From NCBI GenBank assembly GCA_028292065.1, contig JAQGNC010000339.1, positions 1 to 7,492 of the forward strand: a stretch of DNA of 7,492 bases, given 5' to 3'. Below are positions 1-5,735 of the stretch, piece after piece. Made by a program: the position numbers and the translations under genes. The DNA comes from Betaproteobacteria bacterium (GTDB lineage Bacteria; Pseudomonadota; Gammaproteobacteria; Burkholderiales; SG8-41). The notes under the pieces were generated by a model. The model was not told the origin of the DNA and ran no database searches. It was given only the letters and a program-made list of their open reading frames with translations. The first letter of the stretch is position 1. The number at the start of each line of letters is the position of its first letter.

Positions 1-3
1 TCT

Positions 4-24
4 CCTTCCCCTTCAGGGGGAAGG
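4..24. repeat. Short hairpin repeat downstream of the TPP gene
   Basis: CCTTCCCC (4-11) and GGGGAAGG (17-24) are perfect complements around a 5-nt loop. The element lies 20 bp beyond the stop codon of the minus-strand gene ending at 44. Read on the minus strand, the stem is not followed by a U-tract, so it is not a canonical intrinsic terminator. Its form, with the GGTCAGGATGGGG tail to about position 35, resembles a dispersed intergenic repeat of GC-rich proteobacteria; that is from memory and unchecked. It may still stabilise the 3' end of the transcript. Confidence 0.5.
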
Positions 25-43
25 TCAGGATGGGGTTTTGAAC

Positions 44-568
44 TCACTTCGAAACGAACCCGTGATATTCGTCGCCGACGAGCACCGCCACCGGCCGGCG
101 CGTCTTCTCCGCTTCCGCGAACGCCACCGAAATGCGCTCCGCGTCCGCGTCGCTTTCGACCAGGTAGTAGTTGATGTTGAACGCGTTGAGGAAGCGCTCG
201 GTGTAGACCGCGGCGGTGTCCTGCGTCACGCCATGGCGCGTCCAGCCGCGCAAACCGACCATGAGCACGACCGGGATGTCGAGCCCGAGCAGCCAGCCGC
301 GGATCGAGTCGCCCGATTCCATGAGGCCGGTGTTCTGGATGAGGATGAGCGGCTTCTTGCCGCCTGCGGCGAGCCCGGCCGCGACCGAAGCCGCGAGTCC
401 CTCGCGCGGCACGGCCACCAGCGTGAGCGTCGGCTCGGCCTGCATGAGGAGGTAAAGCCAGTTGGTCTCGCTGTCGGGCAGCCACACGACGTGAGTCACG
501 CCGTGCTGCTTCATCTGCCCGAGAACGGTTTCGGGACTGAGATGCTGGGGTATGACCGCGTCGTTCAT
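44..568 (-). CDS. TPP-binding protein, sulfopyruvate/phosphonopyruvate decarboxylase alpha-subunit-like
   Basis: This 174-residue protein matches the PYR half of a thiamine-diphosphate decarboxylase, like ComD (sulfopyruvate decarboxylase alpha). Family members act with a second PP-domain subunit on 2-oxo acids such as sulfopyruvate. Visible marks are the VPREG motif, with Glu56 in the position that activates the cofactor in PYR domains, the IQNTGLMESGDSI segment at residues 77-89 typical of ComD-like proteins, and a C-terminal RRPVAVLVG strand at about 158-165. The ATG at 566-568 is preceded by AAAGG on the minus strand, nine bases upstream. The PP-domain partner is not in the window; if present it must lie left of position 1, beyond the hairpin at 4-24. 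The length fits a split alpha subunit, not a truncated full decarboxylase. The substrate is unknown; assignment to the split family is strong. Confidence 0.88.
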   Translation of the reverse strand: MNDAVIPQHLSPETVLGQMKQHGVTHVVWLPDSETNWLYLLMQAEPTLTLVAVPREGLAASVAAGLAAGGKKPLILIQNTGLMESGDSIRGWLLGLDIPVVLMVGLRGWTRHGVTQDTAAVYTERFLNAFNINYYLVESDADAERISVAFAEAEKTRRPVAVLVGDEYHGFVSK

Positions 569-665
569 CTCTGTTCGCCTTTCGTAGACGTAAGCCGCCG
601 TTTTACCGGGATACGGCCGGTGCGTGGCTCTGCGACGATAGTATCAGAGGCCCGCTCAGGCGCAG

Positions 666-677
666 GCCGCCGGCGGC
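666..677. other. 12-bp GC palindrome in the divergent intergenic region
   Basis: GCCGCCGGCGGC is a perfect palindrome. A second one, GCCGCGCGGC, lies at 715-724. Both are in the 212-bp gap between the divergent TPP gene and the response regulator, where promoters for both should lie. They may be operator sites, but GC-only palindromes are common by chance at this base composition. No convincing -35/-10 pair is visible; the nearest AT-rich stretch is TTGTAATAGACTAA at 727-740. Confidence 0.2.
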
Positions 678-768
678 GCTCGTGAAGCGTGACATAGGTC
701 CAAGGGACGGTACTGCCGCGCGGCGGTTGTAATAGACTAAGCGGGGCAACAGTGATTCCGACAGTGTG

Positions 769-774
769 AAGAGG
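769..774 (+). promoter_or_regulatory. Shine-Dalgarno favouring the GTG start at 781
   Basis: AAGAGG ends six bases before the GTG at 781, which opens the sequence VKILVVDDHP. The in-frame GTG at 766 has no comparable purine-rich element and would add five basic or glycine residues not expected before a receiver-domain first strand. The downstream GTG is therefore preferred. Confidence 0.55.
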
Positions 775-780
775 CGTGGT

Positions 781-1479
781 GTGAAGATACTGGTCGTCGA
801 CGATCATCCCCTGATACGCGAAGCGATGCGTTCGGTGTTGCAGCAGCTCGATCCGGACAACGAGGTGCTCGAGGCGGGCGACTGCGACGAGGCGCTCGCG
901 ATCGCCGGCCGCGAGCCCGAGCTCGCGCTCGTGCTGCTCGACATCCGGCTCCCCGGCATCAGCGGGCTCGACGGGCTCGAGGTCCTGCGCGAGCGTCATC
1001 CGAGCGTTCCGGTCGTGGTGCTTTCCGCGTCGGAGGATCGCAACGAAGTCATGCGTGCGCTCGATTCAGGCGCCATGGGTTTCATCCCGAAGTCGCAGTC
1101 GAGCCGGGTGATGGTCGGTGCACTACGCCTCGTGCTCGCCGGCGGCGTGTATCTGCCCGCCGAAGTGATGTCGCAGTCGAGCGCCGCGCCCGCGGTGCGT
1201 CAGAGCGCGTCGCTGTACGACGCGAAGGCCCAGGCGGCCGACATCGGCCTCACGCCGCGCCAGAGCGAAGTCCTGTCGCTGCTGGTCCAGGGCAAGCCGA
1301 ACAAAGTCATCTGCCGCGATCTCAACCTCGCCGAAGGCACGGTGAAAATCCACGTCGCGGCGATACTGAAAGCGCTCAACGTGACCAACCGCACCCAGGC
1401 GGTCGTCGCGGTGAGCCGGCTCGGGCTGACGCTCGCGCCGCTCGGGCACCGGGCCGCGGCACCGGAGGCGCGGACCTGA
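781..1479 (+). CDS. LuxR/NarL-family two-component response regulator
   Basis: This 232-residue transcriptional regulator has an N-terminal receiver domain and a C-terminal LuxR-type helix-turn-helix. Numbered from the GTG at 781, the acidic pair is Asp7-Asp8, the phospho-acceptor is Asp54 in LVLLDIRLPG, the switch Ser is in VVLSASED (about 82), and the conserved Lys is Lys104 in GFIPKS. The HTH spans about residues 155-210: LTPRQSEVLSLLVQG, then NLAEGTVKIHVAAILKALNV. All key receiver residues are present, so phosphorylation by a histidine kinase is expected. No kinase gene lies in the window, making it an orphan here. The linker is rich in Ser, Ala and Gln (about 130-152). The C-terminus ends in a basic, alanine-rich tail. 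It stands alone and is convergent with the flavoprotein gene 10 bp away. The target genes are unknown. A longer form from GTG 766 (237 aa) is possible. Confidence 0.93.
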   Translation: MKILVVDDHPLIREAMRSVLQQLDPDNEVLEAGDCDEALAIAGREPELALVLLDIRLPGISGLDGLEVLRERHPSVPVVVLSASEDRNEVMRALDSGAMGFIPKSQSSRVMVGALRLVLAGGVYLPAEVMSQSSAAPAVRQSASLYDAKAQAADIGLTPRQSEVLSLLVQGKPNKVICRDLNLAEGTVKIHVAAILKALNVTNRTQAVVAVSRLGLTLAPLGHRAAAPEART

Positions 1480-1489
1480 CGCCGCAGTG

Positions 1490-2743
1490 CTACTTGAACG
1501 CCGCTCCGAGGTCGCCGCTGGAAAGCCAGTCGAGCACCCCTTGCCCTGCCGCACGACCGGTCGCGAAGCACGCAGTCAGCAGATAGCCGCCGGTCGGCGC
1601 TTCCCAGTCGAGCATCTCGCCCGCACAGAACACCCCGGGCATCGCGCGCAGCATCAGGCGCTCGTCGAGTGCGTCCAGGCGCACGCCGCCCGCGCTGCTG
1701 ATCGCCTCTGCAAGCGGCCGCGGCCGCACGAGCCGTAGCGGCAGCGCTTTGATTGCCGCGGCAAGACGCTCGGGCTGCGCGACCTCTTCGGCGGCCAGCA
1801 CTTCGCGCAGCAAGCCCATCTTCACGCCTTTGAGCCCGGTGCGGCTTTGCACGTGGCTCGACAACGATCGCGAGCCGCGAGGGCGCGAGAGCTCGTCGAT
1901 GAGCCGGGTCAGTTCCCAGCCCGGCGCCAGGTCGAGCTCGAGCGTCGCGGCCCCGTTCTGCTCGATGGCTTCGCGCAGGCTCGCAGACAACCCATAGACG
2001 ACTCCGCCTTCGATTCCGGTGGCGGTCACCACGAGCTCGCCGTGGCGCTGATGCCTGACCCCTGCCGCGTCACGGACAGTGGCGACCACCGATTTCACCG
2101 GGTTGCCGCCGAAGCGCGTCCTGAAATGCTCGCTCCAGTCCACGTCGAAACCCGAATTCGCGGGGCGTAACGCGTCCACGTCGACGCCTCGCGCTTCGAG
2201 CAGCTCGACCCACGCGCCGTCGGAGCCGAGCTGCGGCCAGCTTCCGCCGCCGAGGGCCAGCAGAACCGCGTCGTACGCGCGGGCGCGTTTCCCCTGCGGC
2301 GTGTCGAACGCGAGCAGTCCCTCGCCATCCCACCCGCGCCAGCGATGGCGCACGTGGATCTTCACGCCGGCCTCGCGCAGGCGGTGCAGCCACGCACGCA
2401 GCAGCGGCGCGGCTTTCATCTCGTGAGGAAAAACCCGTCCGGAGGTGCCGACGAAAGTAGCGATGCCCAGGCCGTGGACCCACTCGCGCAGCGCTTCGGC
2501 GCCGAACGCGTTCAGCATCGGCTCGAGCGCCCCGCGAGCTTCGCGGTATCGCGCGCGAAAAGCGTCGCGCGGCTCGGTGTGGGTGATGTTGAGCCCGCCT
2601 CTGCCGGCCATCAGGAGCTTGCGGCCGACCGACGGCATGCGCTCATAGACATCGACCTGCACGCCTTGCGCGGCGAGGACTTCGGCCGCCATCAGGCCGG
2701 CAGGGCCTGCGCCGATGACCGCTACGCTTCGATGAGTGTTCAT
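1490..2743 (-). CDS. HI0933-like FAD-dependent flavoprotein (TIGR03862 / PP_4765 type)
   Basis: This 417-residue predicted cytosolic flavoprotein has the HI0933/YhiN fold. It carries an N-terminal dinucleotide-binding GAGPAG at 11-16 with the ribose-binding Glu34 in VDVYER. Next comes GRKLLMAGRGGLNITH at 40-55, the subgroup variant of the GRK..GGGRCN motif. A second FAD contact region, GVFCAGEMLDWEAPTGGY, lies at 370-387 and is followed by a helix ending in GRAAGQ. The variant motif points to the PP_4765 subgroup, whose reaction is not established. The ATG at 2741-2743 is chosen because the glycine motif follows directly. The frame stays open far upstream only because it is antisense to the dehydratase. 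The Shine-Dalgarno is weak. The gene is monocistronic, divergent from the dehydratase and convergent with the response regulator. A link to the neighbouring catabolic genes is not evident. Confidence 0.93.
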   Translation of the reverse strand: MNTHRSVAVIGAGPAGLMAAEVLAAQGVQVDVYERMPSVGRKLLMAGRGGLNITHTEPRDAFRARYREARGALEPMLNAFGAEALREWVHGLGIATFVGTSGRVFPHEMKAAPLLRAWLHRLREAGVKIHVRHRWRGWDGEGLLAFDTPQGKRARAYDAVLLALGGGSWPQLGSDGAWVELLEARGVDVDALRPANSGFDVDWSEHFRTRFGGNPVKSVVATVRDAAGVRHQRHGELVVTATGIEGGVVYGLSASLREAIEQNGAATLELDLAPGWELTRLIDELSRPRGSRSLSSHVQSRTGLKGVKMGLLREVLAAEEVAQPERLAAAIKALPLRLVRPRPLAEAISSAGGVRLDALDERLMLRAMPGVFCAGEMLDWEAPTGGYLLTACFATGRAAGQGVLDWLSSGDLGAAFK

Positions 2744-2796
2744 GTTGTTGTCACTGCACGCCGGGTAATGCGCATCAATCGCGGGCGGCGCGCTCG

Positions 2797-2804
2797 TATA
2801 AAAT
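2797..2804 (+). promoter_or_regulatory. Possible -10 element (TATAAAAT) in the divergent gap
   Basis: TATAAAAT is the only strongly AT-rich motif in the 174-bp gap between the flavoprotein and dehydratase genes. On the plus strand it would give a leader of about 105-110 nt for the dehydratase. On the minus strand the same site reads ATTTTATA and would give a leader of roughly 45 nt for the flavoprotein. No good -35 box is seen at the proper distance on either strand, so the direction is undecided. Confidence 0.3.
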
Positions 2805-2871
2805 GCCTGTCCAGTACTTGCGCTGTCGACGGCGCCCGCTGCTTCGCCGCCCCCAAAGGTCGCCATTGTAG

Positions 2872-2887
2872 GCGTGACCGGTGACGC
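2872..2887. promoter_or_regulatory. Imperfect 16-bp dyad upstream of the dehydratase
   Basis: GCGTGACCGGTGACGC has two-fold symmetry with one mismatched pair (positions 5 and 12 of the dyad). It lies between the possible -10 and the dehydratase ribosome-binding site AGGAG (2906-2910). Position and symmetry would suit an operator for a dimeric regulator, but no regulator gene adjoins it and the match may be chance. Confidence 0.22.
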
Positions 2888-2917
2888 TTTGATCCGAATA
2901 CCCACAGGAGCTTCGCA

Positions 2918-4465
2918 ATGATCGAAATTCACGAGAAACCGGCCGCCGGCTCGGCGATCCGCCTCCACGACAACGACAACGTCGTCATCGCCCGCACCGA
3001 CCTCCCGATCGGCGCGAAGCTCGAGCGCGAAGGTATCTCGGTGCGCAGCCAGGTCCAGGCGGGACACAAGATCGCGGCGCGAGCGATCAAAAAAGGCGAC
3101 CCGATTCTCAAATACAACGTCACGATCGGCTTCGCGAACGCCGACATTGCGCCAGGCACTTTCGTGCATTCGCACAACATGGAATTTCGCGAGTTCGACC
3201 GCGACTACGCGCACGCGCAGGACTTCAAGCCTGTCGACATGGTCCCTGAGAGCGAGCGTGCGACGTTCATGGGCATCGTTCGCGACAACGGCCAGGTCGC
3301 CACCCGCAATTTCGTCGGCGTGCTGTCGACGGTCAACTGCTCGGCGACCGTGGTTCACAAGATCGCCGAATACTTCACCGAAGAGCGTCTCGCCGAATAC
3401 CCGAACGTCGACGGCGTGGTCGCGTTCGCCCACGGCACCGGCTGCGGCATGGAGATGACCGGCGAGCCGATGGACCTCCTGCGCCGCACGATGGCGGGTT
3501 TCATACGCCACGCGAATCTCGCGAGTGCGCTCGTCGTGGGCCTGGGCTGCGAGCGCAACCAGATCAAAGGCCTCATGCAGGAGCAGAAGCTCGACGCGAG
3601 CGACCGTCTGCAGATGCTCGTCATGCAGGAGACCGGCGGCACGCGCAAGACGATCGAAGCCGGCATCGCGGCAGTGAAAGCGATGCTGCCGGACGCGAAC
3701 CGCGTCACGCGCACTCGCGTGCCGGCGAGCCACATCCTGGTCGGTCTCCAGTGCGGCGGCTCGGACGGCTTCTCCGCGATCACCGCGAATCCTGCGCTCG
3801 GCGCCGCGGTCGATCTGCTCGTGCGTCACGGCGGCACCGGCATCCTTTCCGAGACGCCCGAAATCTACGGCGTCGAGCACACCCTCACGCGACGCGCGCG
3901 CTCGCGTGAAGTCGGCGAGAAGCTGGTGGAACGCATCCGCTGGTGGAAGGACGAATACACCCCGGGACGCGACGCGCAGATCAACGGCCGCGTCAGTCCC
4001 GGCAACCAGCACGGCGGCCTCGCGAACATCTTCGAGAAGTCGCTCGGCTCTTCGATGAAAGGCGGCACCGGCCCGCTGATGGAGGTCTATCGGTACGCCG
4101 AGCCGGTCACGCAGAAAGGTTTCGTCTTCATGGACACCCCGGGCTTCGACCCGTGCTCCGCGACGGGGCAGATCGCGGGCGGCGCGAACCTCATCGCTTT
4201 CACCACAGGGCGCGGGTCGTGCTTCGGTGCGAAGCCGGTGCCTTCGATCAAGCTCGCGACCAACACGCCGATGTTCACGCGTCTCGAAGAAGACATGGAC
4301 GTCAACTGCGGCACCATCCTCGAAGGCACCTCCACCGTGCAGGAGATGGGCCGGATCATCTTCGATTACATGCTCGCCGTCGCTTCGGGAGAGCCGAGCA
4401 AGAGCGAGCTCCTCGGGCTCGGCGACCACGAGTTCGTGCCGTGGAACATCGGCATAGTCAGCTAA
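2918..4465 (+). CDS. UxaA/GarD-family dehydratase (altronate/galactarate dehydratase type)
   Basis: This 515-residue protein joins both parts of the UxaA family in one chain: an N-terminal SAF domain (about 13-85, with VRSQVQAGHKIAARAIKKGD and HSHN at 84-87) and the large catalytic domain (about 116-512). Signature segments are TGCGMEMTG (174-182), VGLGCERNQ (207-215), LQCGGSDGFSAITANP (277-292), SPGNQHGGLANIFEKSLG (360-377), and FTTGRGSCFGAKPVPSIKLATNT (428-450). Family enzymes are metal-dependent lyases that dehydrate aldonates or aldarates to 2-keto-3-deoxy acids; the relative SuyAB instead removes sulfite from sulfolactate. Length agrees with UxaA and GarD (about 500-520). The ATG has AGGAG seven bases upstream. 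Cysteines at 176, 211, 279, 413 and 435 could matter for metal binding. The neighbouring dehydrogenase on the same strand suggests a shared hydroxy-acid pathway. Substrate specificity cannot be read from sequence. Confidence 0.94.
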   Translation: MIEIHEKPAAGSAIRLHDNDNVVIARTDLPIGAKLEREGISVRSQVQAGHKIAARAIKKGDPILKYNVTIGFANADIAPGTFVHSHNMEFREFDRDYAHAQDFKPVDMVPESERATFMGIVRDNGQVATRNFVGVLSTVNCSATVVHKIAEYFTEERLAEYPNVDGVVAFAHGTGCGMEMTGEPMDLLRRTMAGFIRHANLASALVVGLGCERNQIKGLMQEQKLDASDRLQMLVMQETGGTRKTIEAGIAAVKAMLPDANRVTRTRVPASHILVGLQCGGSDGFSAITANPALGAAVDLLVRHGGTGILSETPEIYGVEHTLTRRARSREVGEKLVERIRWWKDEYTPGRDAQINGRVSPGNQHGGLANIFEKSLGSSMKGGTGPLMEVYRYAEPVTQKGFVFMDTPGFDPCSATGQIAGGANLIAFTTGRGSCFGAKPVPSIKLATNTPMFTRLEEDMDVNCGTILEGTSTVQEMGRIIFDYMLAVASGEPSKSELLGLGDHEFVPWNIGIVS

Positions 4466-4485
4466 CGACGCACGCCGCGTGCGCC

Positions 4486-4576
4486 GTCATCCCGGACCCG
4501 CCGTAGCGGGAGTGATCCGGGATCCATTTTCAAAGCGGACAACGTCAAAATGGATCCTGGCCTGCGCCAGGATGAC
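4486..4576. repeat. Dispersed nested inverted repeat (GTCATCCCGG...GGATGAC)
   Basis: A 91-bp symmetrical element. GTCATCC (4486-4492) pairs with GGATGAC (4570-4576). GGATCCATTTT (4520-4530) pairs perfectly with AAAATGGATCC (4547-4557). Each arm holds its own hairpin: CCCGGA/TCCGGG (4491-4496, 4516-4521) enclosing CCCGC-CGTA-GCGGG (4497-4510), and CCTGGC-CTGC-GCCAGG (4556-4571). This cruciform design is typical of MITE- or REP-like elements common in proteobacterial genomes. It starts 20 bp after the dehydratase stop and could end or stabilise that transcript, although no U-tract follows. Confidence 0.8.
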
Positions 4577-4598
4577 GGGCTGTGACGCCGCTTCGATT

Positions 4599-4658
4599 GG
4601 GGTCAGACCCCGGCCTTTTGGGGTCTGACCCCGGTTTGATTCAAAGGGGTCCGACCCC
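4599..4658. repeat. Three copies of the palindrome GGGGTCNGACCCC
   Basis: The copies are at 4599-4611 (centre A), 4620-4632 (centre T) and 4646-4658 (centre C). Each is a 13-bp dyad with only the central base varying. Copies one and two are exact reverse complements, so they can form a 13-bp perfect stem with an 8-nt loop (4612-4619). The third lies 28 bp before the dehydrogenase ATG. From memory, sequences of this form are dispersed in betaproteobacterial genomes and sometimes flank REP-associated transposases; no transposase is present here. They sit in the probable 5' leader of the dehydrogenase. Confidence 0.8.
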
Positions 4659-4686
4659 GACCCCCGTTTTCATTTCAGGAAACCAG

Positions 4687-5673
4687 ATGTCCCAACCCGT
4701 AATCCTCGTCACCCACGAACAGCTTTCAGAAGATGCAAAAAAAGTCATGGCCGACGCCGGCGCGCGCGCCATCTATCTCTCGCCGCCGATCACCGAAGAC
4801 ATGCTGATCGAAACGATCACGCGCGAAGGCGTCGGCGGGGTCTTGATGCGCCTGTCGCCGCCGTTCACGCGGCACGTGCTCGAAGCGACGCCGACGCTGA
4901 AGATCATCGCCAAGCACGGCGCCGGCATCGACAGCGTCGATCTCGACGCGGCGACGGAGCGCGGCATCCCGGTCGTGAACGCGGGCGGCGCGAATGCCGA
5001 TCCGGTCGCGGAATACAGCGTAGCGGTGATGCTCAGCCTCGCGCGCGACGTGCCGCGTCTCGATCGCGACCTGCGCGGCGGCAAATGGGAGAAAGGCACT
5101 TACATGGGCCGTGAGTTTCGCGGCCGCAAGCTCGGCATCATCGGCTTCGGACAGATCGGGCGCAGGGTCGCGGCGATGGCGGCGGCGCTCGGCGCGCAGG
5201 TGATCGCGTACTCGCGCACGCGCAAGGGTGCGATCGAAGGCGTTACGTGGGAGACCGATCTGGACCGCCTGCTCGGCACCGTCGATATCCTCAGCCTGCA
5301 CTGCCCGTTGACCGAGCACACCCGCGGCCTCATCGGCAGGCGCGAGCTCGCGTTGATGAAGCCGACAGCGATCCTGATCAACACCTCGCGAGGCCCGGTG
5401 GTCGACGAAGCCGCGCTGACCGAAGCGCTCAGCACGGGTAAGCTCGCTGCTGCCGGGCTCGACGTATTCGCCGAAGAACCGACCGACCCGAAGAATCCGC
5501 TGCTGCAGCTACCGAACGTGATCGTGACGCCTCACGTCTCGGCGATGACCGAGGAGGCGATGACGCGGATGGGGACTTCGGCCGCGAACCAGATCCTCGA
5601 CTTCCTTGCGCACGGCAAGGTCGAACGAGACAACGTCGCAAATCGTGCTGTGGTGGATCGGCTCACTGCCTGA
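4687..5673 (+). CDS. D-isomer-specific 2-hydroxyacid dehydrogenase family protein
   Basis: This 328-residue cytosolic NAD(P)-dependent oxidoreductase interconverts a 2-hydroxy acid and a 2-oxo acid. The Rossmann domain has GFGQIG at 153-158. The catalytic set is complete: Arg235 in INTSRGPVVD, Glu264 in FAEEP, and His283 in VTPHVS. The substrate-binding loop KHGAGIDSVDLDAA (76-89) is canonical. The strand after the glycine motif ends in AYSRT (174-178) with no acidic residue, and Arg177 could favour NADP(H); this is inference. The ATG at 4687 is chosen because AGGA lies six bases upstream and the protein then begins at a normal first strand. The in-frame GTG at 4582 would translate the palindromic repeats. 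It follows the dehydratase on the same strand after 221 bp of repeats, so co-transcription is possible but not assured. Candidate substrates include glycerate, glyoxylate, hydroxypyruvate and sulfolactate. Confidence 0.94.
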   Translation: MSQPVILVTHEQLSEDAKKVMADAGARAIYLSPPITEDMLIETITREGVGGVLMRLSPPFTRHVLEATPTLKIIAKHGAGIDSVDLDAATERGIPVVNAGGANADPVAEYSVAVMLSLARDVPRLDRDLRGGKWEKGTYMGREFRGRKLGIIGFGQIGRRVAAMAAALGAQVIAYSRTRKGAIEGVTWETDLDRLLGTVDILSLHCPLTEHTRGLIGRRELALMKPTAILINTSRGPVVDEAALTEALSTGKLAAAGLDVFAEEPTDPKNPLLQLPNVIVTPHVSAMTEEAMTRMGTSAANQILDFLAHGKVERDNVANRAVVDRLTA

Positions 5674-5683
5674 TCGGCGTCTA

Positions 5684-5729
5684 AGGCGCCTCGCCTGCTG
5701 TGGTGAAAGCGCTGCAGGCGAGGGCGCCT
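5684..5729. terminator. Large hairpin between convergent genes, possible bidirectional terminator
   Basis: AGGCGCCTCGCCTGC (5684-5698) pairs with GCAGGCGAGGGCGCCT (5714-5729), giving 15 base pairs with one bulged base and a 15-nt loop. It begins 11 bp after the dehydrogenase stop and ends 6 bp before the TctC stop on the other strand, exactly where a shared terminator belongs. No T-run follows on either strand, so termination may rely on Rho, or the hairpin may only protect 3' ends. Confidence 0.5.
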
Positions 5730-5735
5730 GCGCGA

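Noticed and set aside
766..780. GTG at 766 as the response regulator start
   Set aside because: There is no ribosome-binding site before it, whereas the GTG at 781 has AAGAGG at good spacing and starts at the receiver's first strand.
2744..4429. Long minus-strand open frame continuous with the flavoprotein, giving a 979-residue protein
   Set aside because: It is antisense to the dehydratase gene and has low-complexity, Arg/His/Asp-rich composition. The flavoprotein fold starts at residue 563 with a proper ATG. The frame is open only because of GC-rich codon bias.
4582..4686. 35-residue N-terminal extension of the hydroxyacid dehydrogenase from an upstream GTG
   Set aside because: It would translate the GGGGTCNGACCCC repeats, has no ribosome-binding site, and precedes an ATG with a good AGGA site and a standard N-terminus.
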